From NCBI RefSeq assembly GCF_014356525.2, contig NC_052510.1:18767999-18831998 (forward strand): a DNA stretch of 64,000 nucleotides. The letters run 5' to 3'. Made by a program: the position numbers and the translations under genes. The notes under the pieces were generated by a model that had not been told where the DNA came from, searched no databases, and saw nothing but the letters and a program-made list of their open reading frames with translations. Shown here piece after piece: positions 33,825 to 46,945 of this stretch. Source of the stretch: Nilaparvata lugens (Eukaryota; Arthropoda; Insecta; Hemiptera; Delphacidae). Within the stretch, counting starts at the first letter, position 1, and the number at the start of each line of letters is the position of its first letter.

Positions 33825-34450
33825 TGTGTGTGTCTGTGAACACGATAACTCCATTCCTAATCAACCGATTGACTTGAAATTTTAAACTTAAGGTCCTTAT
33901 ACCATGGATAGCATGGATTCATAAGCCCTATCGACTGACACGAGTCTCATTTCTGGGAAAATTGCAGGAGCTCCATAATATTCTTGAGAAAAATGGCGGA
34001 TAATTACTAAAAAACCATGTTTTTCACGATTTTCTCAAAAATGACTTGACCGATTTTTTCAAATTCATACCTTGTATAGTTATTTATCAGCTCTATTAAC
34101 TGGCATGAGTCTCCTTTCTGGGAAACTAATGGGGGGTCCTCCCAATCCTTGAGAATTGGTCTTTGTAACCTCCTTCTCGTGCATGAGGTAGGTAGGTAGA
34201 GCAGTTCAAAAAGAACACATAGTCGAGATATTTCATCTGTAAAACAGCTGTTTTGACGACTTTTAAAGAATATCATAGAATTTAAAATTTTACACAAAGG
34301 AAAAAGTACTCTAAAAACAATTATATATACACATAATATACAGTAGTCTGATCGTAGTTTCAAATATGTTGCTGCCAATCGTCATTATGTTATTCCCCTA
34401 AATTATTCTTCTTTAAGAATGAGACTTACAGTTTAATGAGCAAGGAAAGT
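33667..34450 (-). mobile_element. TIR repeat family, second full copy, inverted
   Basis: It begins actttccttgcc (33667-33678) and ends caaggaaagt (34441-34450), with a GT microsatellite at 33788-33838 and the same order of blocks as 23962-24733 on the other strand. The similarity continues outside the TIR into tgtgtgagtgcgccacacca, matching the flank of the other copies, so the true end on that side may be about 22 bp further out. The 123-residue minus-strand frame at 34007-34378 is part of the repeat. Confidence 0.75.
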
Positions 34451-34472
34451 TGTGTGAGTGCGCCACACCAGA

Positions 34473-36336
34473 TTTTTTCAATTATAAAGTTCAGTATAGT
34501 GATAGGCATTCATCGTGATGAGATAAATTTTCTTGTAACAAATAAATTAACAAACACAAAACTCACAACCCTATTTTCAATGAAATAGAACTTTAAATCC
34601 TTGTTGTCAGCCCATCATGAATGTCATGTAAACAAAAAATGTGCTTTCTTTTTTTGGCAAACCCAAGATTTCCTAGAGTCGGTTACCCTCGAAAAAAGCT
34701 AGTAAACAAGTGAAAATTGTCCATGGAAGATTCGGAACAAGCTCAATAAACACGTTTTATGCGTTGGTTGTGTTTCTGGCTCGCAAGCACTGTTTGGTTT
34801 GTATTGTTGCTCTGTACATATGCTTTGCTTCAGGGTCAGAAAAGGCAGATGTCTAAACTTACGACGGTCTCTTGAACCGTGCCTCACCTGTCCATGTGCG
34901 GGTATACATATATCCAGCACAAACATAGATATACTACACTGCATTTCGTACGTATAGCTACTGTATAAATAGATATACTGTTTGTTTACTCACATAACTA
35001 TACATGAACGAGAAGCAACTAGTTCCCCTCGCAAGTCCAGTCAATAAACCATTCACTGAAAACCTACAATATAATTTTTGTCATAGATGAATATGTAACA
35101 GCATTATGGCTTCATATGGGCTTCCTTGATGTTATCCACATGCCAAATTTTATAGAAGTGGTTTAAAAGTAATCAAGATACTTTAATTCGGTACAAGCGT
35201 TGTGTGAGGTGGATAGTGAAGAGCGTTCTTCCACATTCAGATCTTACTACCAAATCAGATAAAAAGATTGTGGAGAAAAGAGAGGTGATTATCAGTGGCT
35301 CCATCGTATTTTGACTCGAATAAGTGCTATTTGTATTAGACTGTATGTCTGTAATGAATTTGTAATAAGACTTTCGATACCTCTCATCGTATGAGTTCAA
35401 AATCATAAACAGTATAAGTTCTCCAATGTATTGAAGTGTTAATCAAAAACTAAATTGAAGTAATTTCAGAGTAGATTAGTAAATTTGGATAGGGAAATCA
35501 TTTCTGAAATTAGCGCCCCTCTCAGGAATTCTTATTGTGAATTTAATTGAAACATGTGAGTAAATGTTCAATAAATTATTATCTGAGATTGATCCCGATA
35601 ATAGAAAAATCCAAACGTGTTTGTGTGAACAAAATTAAAATAAGATACAAAAATTTACGAAATTATTAATTTTCGTCTAGGTCTAGGTCAATTATTGTTA
35701 TGAATGACTGTTTTTCAGTTTCTCCAAACATGATGTAGTAGAAGTAGTGTTGAGAGAGTTGATGCGATGTAGTTAACCGGAATCCTGCCATTAATATGTT
35801 ATTGTACAACTTGTCTCACGGATGTGACAAATTTCGCTAATTTGTAGAAAAGTGAAAACCGGATAGTTGTAACACCACTGTGAAGACGTAAATCACTGTA
35901 TTGTTCACGTACACTGTACAGTGTACACAACTGCCTGCTGCTTGGTGCTATGAATGCTGTGCTGAATTACATTATTTGATGAACAGTTCATTCACCATTT
36001 CTCGAGAAGCATGTTGAGGGAGATTTATACTCATAACATTGACTTTTGATGAGCTTTATAATCATATAGAAGTCTATGATAATAGCTTCATATGATAAAA
36101 GTCTGTAGAAAGTATATCATCAAAGATATGAGAAGAATTGGTAACGCTATTTTGTGGTGAAAATGAGCATTAATGAATTTCTTCACGATAAGGATCATTT
36201 GAAATTTTTATCACAATATTATCATGTTACAGTTTGAAGCGGAGATTCAAATTTGGTTCTCTGGTCAGCTATCTTTATATTATATGAATTGTGCTAAGTA
36301 TTATTTTACATCATTATCCATTTCAAATACTATGAT
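34473..36336. other. Intergenic DNA, nothing recognised
   Basis: No convincing coding frame, RNA gene or repeat. The minus-strand frames at 34699-34944 and 35173-35406 are unsupported. Confidence 0.4.
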
Positions 36337-36519
36337 AATAATCAGGGGTACCCACCTCCTAAGCTCATGGATATTTTTGCCCTCTAAATACAAGAAAAAT
36401 TCAGCGTCTACCCCCAAGATTTAATTTTGGGTCTGATTTGGGCCCCCCTCTCCCCAAGAATATCGTGGACGCAGTCTATGTCCAAAGCACCCCTTCCAGT
36501 GGGCACCTCTGTAATAATT
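36337..36519. mobile_element. Small MITE-like inverted-repeat unit
   Basis: The left end ataatcaggggtacccac (36338-36355) is matched in inverse by gtgggcacctctgtaataat (36499-36518) with a few mismatches. The 183-bp body is C-rich on the plus strand (tacccccaag, gggcccccctctcccc) and has no coding capacity. Confidence 0.4.
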
Positions 36520-36628
36520 GTAATAAGTGATATGGTTTGGTCTTGTATCCTCATATTTCTAATAGCGAATGGAATAATACGTTCTTGTCGTTTGTAACTT
36601 ATTTCCTGGATCCTCCAGCTGAACATAT

Positions 36629-36662
36629 TTATTTATTTATTTATATTTATTTATTTATATTT
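36629..36662. repeat. TTTA/ATTT microsatellite
   Basis: The motif tatttatttatttat is repeated with small interruptions. Confidence 0.8.
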
Positions 36663-37590
36663 TCACAAAGAAGCACTGATTGGGAGAGAAAAACTAAGGA
36701 TACTCCTTGTACTATTTGACTTCAAAATGTGGACTAATTTTCAACTTCAATATTCAATCCAAGCTTTCTACTCATTTCAAAACTAATCTCATGTTCACAA
36801 ACTAATATCCATGAGCAACTTACTTACTTTAATTATCACGAAATGATAAGTTACTGTTAGGTAGTGCGGATCTTGAAGAGAAAAATGTAATGTTCATACG
36901 ACCAGTTGAACTCACGGTAGTGTGCTTATGGTTCATGATACATGGAACAAATATCTTGGAATTAAAGAAAGACTGTTGAATTGATAGTGATTCATCAATG
37001 TATGTAGAGTTCCTTTCGTTTGGCTCTGTGTAGTTCATCAGAGACGAACGAATATTTGTTTCCCTATGTAATACCCTAGTATCACATTCTAGAATCACAC
37101 CCTAGTATTATTCTAGTAATACCATAGTATTGCATTCATTCAGAGTTCGCTTCTATGTGGAGTTTTGTTATTCAGAATTTGATTGAAAAACATATGAAGA
37201 TGAAGTAATAGTTACAACTAAATGAATAATCATAATGGGTGAATGCGGCTGATCAAAATATACTATAGCAAACTATACTAATATAAAATAAGGCCAACTT
37301 AGGTGGAATATACTTGTCAAAGTATATTAGAGGACATTCAACACGTTGTTCTCGGTGCAGTGCGGAGACTTGTGCTTCTTGCAGTGAGAAGGAGAGAGAG
37401 AAATTGAGAAGAAGAGAGAGAGAGTAAAGCAGCACAGAGCACCGACAGCTGCTCTCACTGGAAGGTGCAAGGAAGGCAGCTGCCAAGAGGTCTGCCTTTG
37501 CCCACTACAACTATATCTATATGACTACATACATATACCTCCTTGCATTGCTCCAAAGTACGATAAAACTATAAAACTATATATATAGTG
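36663..37590. other. Intergenic DNA with a short GA run
   Basis: A gagagagag run lies at about 37393-37425. No supported gene. The minus-strand frames at 36829-37098 and 37253-37486 are unsupported. Confidence 0.4.
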
Positions 37591-37614
37591 AAATGCTTTG
37601 CCTTTTATGTGTGG

Positions 37615-38060
37615 ATCCTCTCTCCCTCTCTCTATGATGATAGGCGCCGGGGGAGCACATACATAAGCACACAAACTTGCTCACGCACATGGACACACAT
37701 GCATATCCCACAGCCTCCTGCTCTAGTGTGAAGTCACCCTGCACATACGTCATCCTCACATGTTCCTCATCTGGACATTTAAACGGCGCAGGTATATCCT
37801 CTTCGCTATCATCGGTGATTTCTTTCTCTGTATCTCTTCTCCTTCGTGTTTGCCTTTTAATCTCAATAGCATCATCTGGATGAAATTTTTCATCCTCATT
37901 CTCTAGTTTCCATCATCTCTATATTCTACTTCCAAACCTCTCCACATTCTCAGTCACCTAAAATTATTACATAATATCCTCCCCTCATCAAGTTATCCTC
38001 CCCTCATCAAGTTATCCTCCCCTTCTCACCCACTTATTTTTCTCCTCTTTTCTTCCCTCC
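37615..38060 (+). repeat. CT-rich tract with a 19-bp tandem repeat
   Basis: Pyrimidine-rich sequence with ctctctccctctctct at 37618. cctcccctcatcaagttat is repeated at about 37977 and 37996 with a partial third unit. Confidence 0.65.
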
Positions 38061-38199
38061 CCTCTCCTTCATCTTTTCCTTCTCTAAAACTATTCTCGTC
38101 CATAATAATTCTCAGCAAAATCCATATAATTTAAGAATCCATCGAATTTTGAGTCAGCTATATTGTTCATTGAAGAAGTGTGCTGAAAATAAAGGGATC

Positions 38200-38202
<3 letters not shown>

Positions 38203-38245
<43 letters not shown>
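38203..38245. repeat. TA microsatellite
   Basis: About 40 bases of alternating TA, interrupted once (tattatata). Confidence 0.9.
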
Positions 38246-38246
<1 letters not shown>

Positions 38247-38507
38247 GTCTTTAGCCTCCTTCCTATTACCAGTCATTCCCATCTTCTCACCATCACCAAT
38301 CTCAGTCTGAGAAATGACAAGTATGTAGTTACAGTAAGATAAGAAGCTGTTTGTATAGCAACAAACCAAATTTTTATTTCATGACTATAGCTTCTTACAA
38401 CGACTCCAAAACTTGTATCACTCTCGCGTATAACTTGTTGCCTATGTAGCACGGCACACATGACAATAATCTCCTGGAAATACTTGGGTAATAACCCAGC
38501 AATTGCT

Positions 38508-38587
38508 GATTTTTTAGGCGCCACCTCACTATGACAGAACAGCAACAGCAGCAGCAGCAGAGTGCAGCAGCCGTCGCCTAAAAAGAT
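38508..38587 (+). repeat. CAG repeat within a small hairpin
   Basis: tttttaggcg near 38510 and cgcctaaaaa near 38576 are exact inverse repeats enclosing a CAG run. From 38531 a 16-codon frame reads MTEQQQQQQQSAAAVA and stops. A longer minus-strand frame (38683-38273) crosses it as a Leu run. Neither is a convincing gene. Confidence 0.45.
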
Positions 38588-38589
38588 TG

Positions 38590-41500
38590 TTGAAAAAATC
38601 GGTGGTTGACTCTCGAATGGCACATCTGCCGCATCAGTCACATGTTCACTAGAAATGGACCAATCACAGAGCAGCTCGGGCACGTGCCTTCAGCCGGGCT
38701 GGGCACGCGTCCCAACTCCGAAATCTGATCCTTATCCTCAATTTTACTGGCACCTGGCTCGTGCCATGTTTCTCTCTCTTCCACTCTCTTCTGTTCTCTC
38801 TTTCTCTCCTAATTCGTCGAAATCATTCGACTGGTAAAACGATGGATGCACTCAAGGTGAGGTGCATCAAGGTCACTTCAAATCGAATGCAACTGGAGCG
38901 CTTAATTGATCCCCAGGTGCACTCGATTCGTTTTTGATCTCTACCATTGAAATCAGTGTGGATGTAACTGGAGTAATTGATTGGATCTCAGATACCACCG
39001 TTTAGTATGAGTTCAACATTGATTCTCAGCTGTGTTGAGAAATTCTCATCTCAAAATTCTTTATTTTACACCTAGTTTTTTACTCTTAGGCATCTGCTCT
39101 GGTGTTAAACAAACTTTCACAATAAAAGGGTTCCTTAGAAATATGCATAAACATATATTTGCTCTGTAGCTATGATACATAGATGATAAATAGAATATAG
39201 AGAACTATTGTTTTATGATAGAGTGAAAGATAGTAAAAATGATGATGATGTTATGTACATAGCTAGTTTGTTGAAGCCTAGAAACACTTCGTTTTAGCTC
39301 ATGCAAAATAACCTCCTACATCGAGAAGGAGAAGATTCATTGGAATTTTCACAAAATGGAGATTTGCAAATGTGCAAATCTTCTCCAGTTGGATGTGAAG
39401 TTGAGTTTGTCAGAAAATATTCGCTATTTAGCGAACTATTTTCGCTATTCAATCTCTTGTATGATAAATATGTCACTATTCTTTAATATTGATTCGCTGT
39501 GAATAGTGACACACATTGTATGTAGTTCCTTGTGGAGAGTCAGGCCCCACAACATGTCAAATTATCACTTGATGAACTGAATGAATGCACAATGTACTAT
39601 AAAGAGGATAGCTCCAGAAACTATGAAAAATAGCACTACTTCTTTCCAACAACTCATCCAACAGTTATTTATTCTATCTATTCTTATAGCTTTTATCGGC
39701 AGAGAGATCCTTTTGGATGTTCTGCCTTGCCGTATAACCCAAACACTCAAGTAAATAGGTTATGTTTTCGGTTCTTCATGTTTTCTCACTAGAAATTGCA
39801 CTTTAACTTCCTGAGTTTTTGTTTTATAAAATTTAAAAACAAGTTGGATTGAAGCAGATGTTCAGCTCCATGCTGGACGGACGGACAACTGCGAGCTAGA
39901 TGAGGAAAGGGATCAACTGGATGAATCTACCAACGACAGACACTGTTGTTTGATCCATTGTGGTTGGATTAAAAACCAAACAACTATTGAGTCTTCGTCT
40001 GAACTTGAATGTTTCCAATGAAAACTAATCTGATTGAATATAATTATTTGGGTTTTGGATTTTTAGTTTTATCAGTGGATTGTTGTGAGAATATTCAGAA
40101 ATACTTCCTCCAAAATGAACGAGATTTTGCACGCTTTCGCTTACATTTTTTCAACTTGCAAATGGATCGGTTGAAGTGGAATCATTCTACAAAAACTGGT
40201 TCCATTTCCATTAAACTATGATCAACTCTAGGATAATACTTCTTCATATTATCCATACTCATGAAGATTATGAAATTGGGATATTATTCAGCTAGTGAGA
40301 GGATCTGAGTTGACCATTAATCCTTTGAAAACACAAACATTAGATTAGCTTTACGGTTATTCAAATAGTTGGATCCTAGGATGATTCGAATAAGAGCTGG
40401 ATGCTGATATATGAAATTACTAGACTAGACCTGTGGAGATTGAAGTTCATCTGAATCATATTTTAAATAAAATGCATTTTATGGCTATATTTTTATTTAA
40501 ATCGACTTCATAGATCATATTTTGGTGGACTTTAATATGGAGCAAACATTTCCAATATCACCATTAATGCTACAATATTTTGTAACCAAGTTATTTGTAG
40601 AATATTTGTCTTCTACATGAATGGAATTATTTGAAGAATAGTTATAAAACATACTCTATGTTGAAACCTCAATGAATATTCAGTCAAAATCTAAGGACCA
40701 ACCTAGGCTATTCTAAAAGGTCAACATCCTGTTTTTCAGGGAATGACAATTTCTTCACCAGCAGTAGTGGAGAAGCTTCCTGTACATTCAGGAACTTGGA
40801 AAACAAATCCATTCATACATTCCAGCAAATGCAATTCCTGAATGAACGCAGAGGAACCCACGCCAGGAAGTGGCAGCTCCTAGGCCTATCAATGCACATC
40901 CCATATATACATGTATTCACACACATTCATGTAACTTACATGTTACAAGCAGAAGATTGCCACTGTGAAGTGTAAAGCAAGTGGCTTTACATGTTCACTA
41001 AAATGTTACTACAGGTATCCAGCTTACACAACTATAACTATGTTCAGCTTACTTATAACTAACAAATAACTAACAGTAGGCTTACCATCGATAAGATAAG
41101 CTAGCCTATAACTGTTGTATAAGAGAAAATTATAATTGTAAATCGGGGAAGCTCGTTTACATATATTTGCAGAGAAAGGTGGATTACAAATAATATATTT
41201 ATTTAGAATCAGAGCGTGCTGTACGAATCAAACATATAGGCCTACATGCAGCATGCAACTACATGGTAACGCATGCTACTTTAACAATGTGATCCGGTTT
41301 TTATATTTGTAGAATGTACTAAGAGCATATTTCCTACACCCACTTGAAACCTTGTTAGTCTATGGGCTATGAAGAACAATTCAATTCTAAAATGAGTCCC
41401 CAATATTATTGGGATGCACTAATCACATCACACTTCTCTCTTCTCATATTTAGATTTATAGGCTATGCGTGTTAGCACCAGAGACAACTTATACAAGTAG

Positions 41501-43759
41501 ATAGATACTTACGCTATCTTTTCTCTATGATAGCACTCAATGAATGTTTACAACTTGTATTGCACTGAGCACTTAAAAATTTTGAAAATTTTTCTGCAAT
41601 AGTATTAATGGCTCTATTCATCCAAGATCCATGTTGAGTGATTATGTATAATGTGAAGTATCACTAAGTAATCCTAATAAATATAGTAATTACGATATCA
41701 TATTGTAAGTATTGGAGTTCATTCACTATTATAATATAATACTCTTATAATACTACCGTATTTACAATCTTACTACTATTGGTTATGTTACAATAAGGAT
41801 AATACTTGTACAAAGAAGACGGAAAATGTTCGTAATAGCTTCCTAGCTTGTTAGGTATACCATAAGCATATAATCTGCTCTTGGTTTTGTGATTGAAAGT
41901 AATATAACCATAACATGCATACAATGGATTGCAAAAACCTATGCATCACAGTTTTTCAAGTCAGAACGTATCTCTTTTTTAATGGAGCTTTCTACTTCGC
42001 TGTACATAATTTATAATTGCACTGTATTCATGCTTTGGAGGTGTTAGAATAATTTTTAAACCAATGCTTTGCATAGAAAAGATCCATACTAATAAGTTAT
42101 TGCAGAAGAAATCGCACTCAGACAAAAATCTTTGTACCAAACAATCCAGGAACGCAAAAAACGTACATGGGTATCGTATTGAGAGTTTGTAGCTTTCAAA
42201 TAATAAACCTTATTACAACGTCATTTTATCATGTAGTTGGTAAGGTAAATGTTGCAATTCACCTGAAAATACAACTTCAACCAGCTTTCATTTCATAATA
42301 TGTTTCACCTAAAGACGTGAAGAAAGCTGCTGGCCTGTGTCATGTTGAACTAATTGATGAAACGAAGCTGTTGATTGGTAGCTCTGGATAAAAAAGAAAG
42401 AATTCTTCAATTAGTCGTGCTCACTAGCCAACTTGTTCATGCCTGAGTTGCTTTTCTTTTCACACAGACAAATTGGGGCCATAATCAATGGAAAGGGAGC
42501 CTGTCTCGGTCCACAACGTTTTTTAATAATGATTCGAATTAGGAGCTGACATATTATCGGCAAAAATTCTACACGTTTCTAAATAATTATTTTGTTCGCA
42601 GCTTGCTAATTTTTACTTTAAACATAAAATTTACTATACATCAACTTTAAATCCTTTCTCAATCCACCAAAACTATAAATGACTAATCAGTAGTGTAGTG
42701 ATGACAAACTATGGCAACAGATCCTAAAAGTTTCGAAAATCATGTAAATTGAAAGTACAAAATTTTGCATTGATTACATAAAAATGTATAATGATTAGGC
42801 CTCAACAACTGTATCACTGTATCAATTATTGTTTTTGAATATTCATTTGTAATATCCCTCTCTCACAGGCTTATTAGTCCATTTGAGATACCTCTAGCAA
42901 AGAATCTTCTTCTTTGTGTAGTTCTGGAAATTATTACCAGTATTCAAACACTAATCTAAATTCGAAAGAATTTAAACTATAATTGAGAAAGAATTGTAGT
43001 CATACCATTTTCTCCAGCAGCATCCATATTTCCCATAAAACGATCATTTTCTTACAATAACTATAAAAATCTTGAATGTGAATCACGTTTTCATGATATT
43101 CGATATAATAATGATAATGCAGGTAATGTAGATGCTGCCGTTCATGATGATTATGACTGTTCTGAGCCAACTATAGTTTTCTTTACATCGAAGACTACTA
43201 ATCCCGTATATTTATAATCCACACCACATCTCGCATTATCCAGTGCTGTGTGTCATAAAGACAACAGACCAGGATGAATCCAGTAGTGGATGACCTTGAA
43301 CGAAAAAGGGATGAGGTCACAAATGGACATACGATTATATACCCACATAAACCATGCCTTGACCCAATAACTGTGTACTATGCTAGCCATTACCAATAGG
43401 GGCTATCAACTTTATAACGAACTAGAGAATAGTATTAATGATGTGTTGACCAGGATAGAAAAAGTATAAAACCGGGCATAAGGAGCTAAATCAATACTGT
43501 TGCATCAAAAACAATAGAGTATTTATGAAATATTCTCGGGTACACACATGGCGGATTTATTACTCGTTAATTACATAATTACAATCAACTAGTCCCAAAA
43601 CAGTATGTTAGTATTTCAATCAGACTGTATTGGAATTAGCGACTAAACCGTCAGTTTACGTTCATGTTATTTATTTTGTAGGTAAAAAATTGAAAAGATC
43701 CTCACTTAGAAAGATCTTGACTGAGTTCAAATGGCCAATGCTGAAATAATTAGGAACGA
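38590..43759. other. Intergenic DNA, nothing firmly recognised
   Basis: A GC-richer patch at 38650-38710 includes a CCAAT (38660) and the palindrome ggcacgtgcc. The rest is AT-rich. Frames at 39294-39486, 39565-39750 and 40009-40221 are unsupported. The 39359-39382 palindrome is listed separately. Confidence 0.4.
39359..39382. promoter_or_regulatory. Palindrome with two octamer-like (POU) half sites
   Basis: gatttgcaaatgtgcaaatc is a near-perfect 8-bp inverted repeat around aatg, with ATTTGCA on one side and TGCAAAT on the other. Octamer-type ATTTGCAT variants are POU-factor sites. The assignment is inference only. Confidence 0.25.
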
Positions 43760-43995
43760 ATAATTTATTTCTCCTATATGAGAAACCCACACCGTTATGA
43801 TCTCCTACAGGGCATATTACAAGGAAGAGTAATTAGAAGGAGAGGAATCGGCAGAAGAAGAATTTTATAGCTGAAAAATTTGAGAGCCTGGTTCTCCATC
43901 AACACCGCGGAATTGTTCCGTACAGCTATGTACAGGTGAAACTAGCCACCATGGTAGCCAACGTTTGGAAGCGGAAAGGCACATGAAGAGGAAGA
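43760..43995 (+). pseudogene. LINE ORF2 C-terminal fragment, decayed
   Basis: The translation contains RYDLLQGILQGRVIRRRG, then GRRRIL, stop, LKNLRAWFSINTAELFRTAM, and after a phase change VKLATMVANVWKRKGT followed by a stop. This is the typical end of an arthropod LINE endonuclease/reverse-transcriptase protein (GK..GRR..SWL.NLR.W, then ELFR.A, then MVAN). In-frame stops and a frameshift make it non-functional. It belongs to the same type as the fragment at 52728-53167, on the opposite strand. Confidence 0.7.
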
Positions 43996-45374
43996 TAGAA
44001 AATTTTCCAGTGGAGAATTTGAGAAAATGAGTTTCTCAATTAATTTAGGTGTTAAAACTAGGAGTTATTCATTGGATTACATTTTAAGAATTTGTTATAA
44101 AGTATTAGAATGTTTTTATAAAAACTATTTTTTATAAACATAAAGATAAAATTAATTTGATTTTTTTTAATTGCATGATATGAGCCCACCCACAGATTGC
44201 TTATCAATGGACAATTCTAATTACAGTGCTCACCATTTCTAATTTATACAACTAGCGTAATTGCAAATCCTCTCTAGACAGCCTGCAGATGAGGCTCAAG
44301 GAACCTGTTGAATGGGATTAGAGAATTAGGCCACTTCACAGCCAGAGGCTTTAGAATCCTACAATGTTACACGTAATTAATGAATTAGATCCTTCTCAAA
44401 ATTTAATCTACTTCAAATCTAAACTAAATATCAATAACAATAGAGTAAGGATAAATAGTGCAGTGAATTTGTTATAATTTGTATTGAAAGTTGTTATAGT
44501 AGTGGACTAATTAATGGAATTGTCATCAACAAGGATAACGATCAGTATTTTGGCATTGACTTAATTAATTTATTTTTTCGGTCTGAACCTCGTCTAATGA
44601 GTCATCAAGAGCCGGTCGTCTATTGCTTGCTTCCTGTTGGTGTTGGCTCAATTACCAGTTGTCATCTCAATTATTCGCATAGTTACTCGGGGCCCACTTG
44701 CCAAAATTGTCATGCATTTTTGTTGTGGTCATGTGAGCTGAATGACCGAATAGACTTTGCTTTAACCCCCCCCCTCAAAGAAAACGTTTCAATTTTATCA
44801 TGTCTTTCAATATTTTGACATCTCTAGAGTTAAGTTGATATTCTCTTGTGAATGATAATGCATGTGATGTAAAAGAATACGTGCGTATTCATTAATGATC
44901 ATGTCAACAATAATATCAGTTCATGCAAAGCAATAAGATTGATTATAAGGGATTAAAAATTTACTCATTTTTATAAAAAATCACTACTTCAATTATGACC
45001 TCTCAATTACTGTAGTAGCCTGTATAGTGCAGAGACTATAGAATGGTATCATAGAGTAAAGATAGTATCATTTTTCTCTGATGGTATAATGATAACATTA
45101 TTTCAGTCATTTTATTTCAGATTAAGTCATCAATATTATTGACTATTGACTATCATAGTTTCATGCTAAATCCAACAATTACAATAATCAACTTTTGATT
45201 AGATAACTACAAAAAAATTCAATGTCATGACAGAATTTTCCATGTAGCTTAAACACAATGTTCCTGTGTTATTCGATATAACAATAAATATGATGCCATT
45301 ATTATTACTGCTCACAAAGAGAACATGTTTGTCACAAATATCGGGCGAGTGAGTAAGAACCGTCTGCTGTTTAC
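43996..45374. other. AT-rich intergenic DNA, nothing recognised
   Basis: The plus-strand frame at 44597-44818 and the part of the minus-strand frame at 45199-45374 (beyond a possible splice donor) are not supported as proteins. Confidence 0.4.
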
Positions 45375-45538
45375 CTGTTATGTCGTTTTGGCCGCAGACG
45401 GAGACGGCCAGAGTCGGACAGGTGCTCAGCTGATGTCGCCCCCCGGTGCACCTTCCGATCACCTGCCGCTGCTGCGGCCCTGATTTGCGGCAGAAACAAC
45501 TCCCCGAACGCCAAGGATCTCACCAGCCTACATCTCAT
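45375..45538 (-). CDS. Candidate first coding exon, GC-rich, product unknown
   Basis: On the minus strand an ATG at 45538 opens a frame (MRCRLVRSLAFGELFLPQIR...) that stays open for 54 codons to a good splice donor, aacag|gtaaac, at 45375/45374. It meets an in-frame stop immediately after the donor (TAA within gtaaac). The stretch is clearly GC-richer than the surrounding DNA. It encodes an Ala run and many Arg residues, which could equally reflect GC-rich non-coding DNA. The frame is also open upstream of the ATG for about 60 codons, into a region of tandem repeats. No domain is recognised and no downstream exon was identified. An alternative frame on the same strand starts at 45462. Confidence 0.25.
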
Positions 45539-45548
45539 GATGCGGGAC

Positions 45549-45810
45549 CCAATTAAATGCGCCCTTTTTCTTCTATTTTCATCTTGGTCACACTCAGGTG
45601 TCCCAGTGCATCTCTCTATCTTAGTTGAACAGTTTACCAGTATTCCTCTATCTTTGTTACTCTTCAGTGTACCAGTATTCCAATACTTGAATTGAATGCG
45701 CCGTTTTTCATCATAGGTCTAATACTAATGTATTTCTATTTCAGTCAAACATGGGTGTACCTGAATTCCTCTATCTCCGTTACACTTAAGTGTACCTGGA
45801 TGTATCTACT
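45549..45810. repeat. Imperfect tandem repeat, period about 139 bp with 35-44 bp sub-units
   Basis: aatt(a/g)aatgcgcc(c/g)tttttc occurs at 45551 and 45690. Sub-units of the form gtaccagtattcctctatct..gttac.cttcag occur near 45632, 45668 and 45754. Confidence 0.6.
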
Positions 45811-46945
45811 ACTCTGCAAGGATATGACAACGGTTTTTTGTTGTTTTCAGTTTTGAACCTGAATGACAGCCACCTACAGTTTAATGTTCAATTTTATTTG
45901 ATAGACTTGAGACCCTGATATGTGTGCTGAAGAATTATGTGGTTTTTAGTTTTTATAGTAGGCCTAGCGACTGGGAGATGCATCTCTACTTTGTACAATT
46001 TGTATTTACCTATATTTTATGTATTTTGTGCCTGTTTGGATTAGAATATCTATTGATGAGAATCTCTATTCCTTAATAAGCAAGGCTGGAACTTTCAATG
46101 TGACGTTTTTCAATAAAATGACTCAATCTTAACAAAACTAAGTAATTAGCCTTAATAAAATTCACACGCGCAATGTACTCTATACAAACTTATTTTTGAG
46201 CTTTGCCAATGTAAGATTTTTTATGATTGTAGAGTACAATTTTTTATGTGGTATTATTGTTGTGAAACAGTACGACCCACGTTTCAGAATCGGCAACAAG
46301 AAACAATACACACAAGTCACACAACTTGTAAGGAAAACTTACAGCATTACGCAATCTCATCTCCAATTATTATCAACGCCAATACCTGATCTCCTTCGAC
46401 GAACAGTTTATCACTGGAAGGAAATCGTTATTTCCATTCCACCAACATCATAACTCACAAAAACAAAGACACTCTTTTTTGGCGTACAAAACAACAATAA
46501 CTTGATTACAGTTTCCATTAACTGGGTGTGACTAGGCTCGACCCTATCCAATTAATTGTCGCAAGCCTATCAAACACCATTCTTGATTAATTGCTGTGAT
46601 CCTGGGAGGTGAATTTCAAGAAATCCATGGTGTACTAGATAATTGTCCTCAACCGTACAGAAGCTATTGTAAATAGCTACAATTGTTAACAAGGAAATCC
46701 GCAATGCAAGTTGAAGAAGTAGCGATGAATTGAGAAAGAGCAGACTTATGCGACATAGCAAGAGCATACAAACAAGAGGGGGTGGCACACAGAAGAATAG
46801 GATGACTAATGCTGAATGGTGATAAGATTTAGATGGAGACATACAAAACTATGAATCAAATAATCAAAAGCCTTGAATATGATAATATATTTTGCCACAG
46901 CCACATCGAGGATAGATATTTATTTCGCCTACTTTTTCAACGGAC
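45811..46945. other. AT-rich intergenic DNA, nothing recognised
   Basis: Frames at 46196-46453 and 46570-46842 (minus) have no recognised features. Confidence 0.4.

Noticed and set aside
34007..34378. 123-residue minus-strand frame
   Set aside because: It lies entirely inside the TIR repeat copy at 33667-34450 and has only a partial counterpart in other copies, so it was not called as a gene.
38273..38683. 136-residue minus-strand frame with a Leu run
   Set aside because: The Leu run is the complement of a CAG microsatellite. No domain, and the rest of the frame has chance-like composition.
43270..43325. Inverted tgacct / aggtca half sites suggesting a hormone response element
   Set aside because: The half sites are 17 bases apart and everted, not a known functional spacing for the ecdysone receptor. 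Chance is likely.
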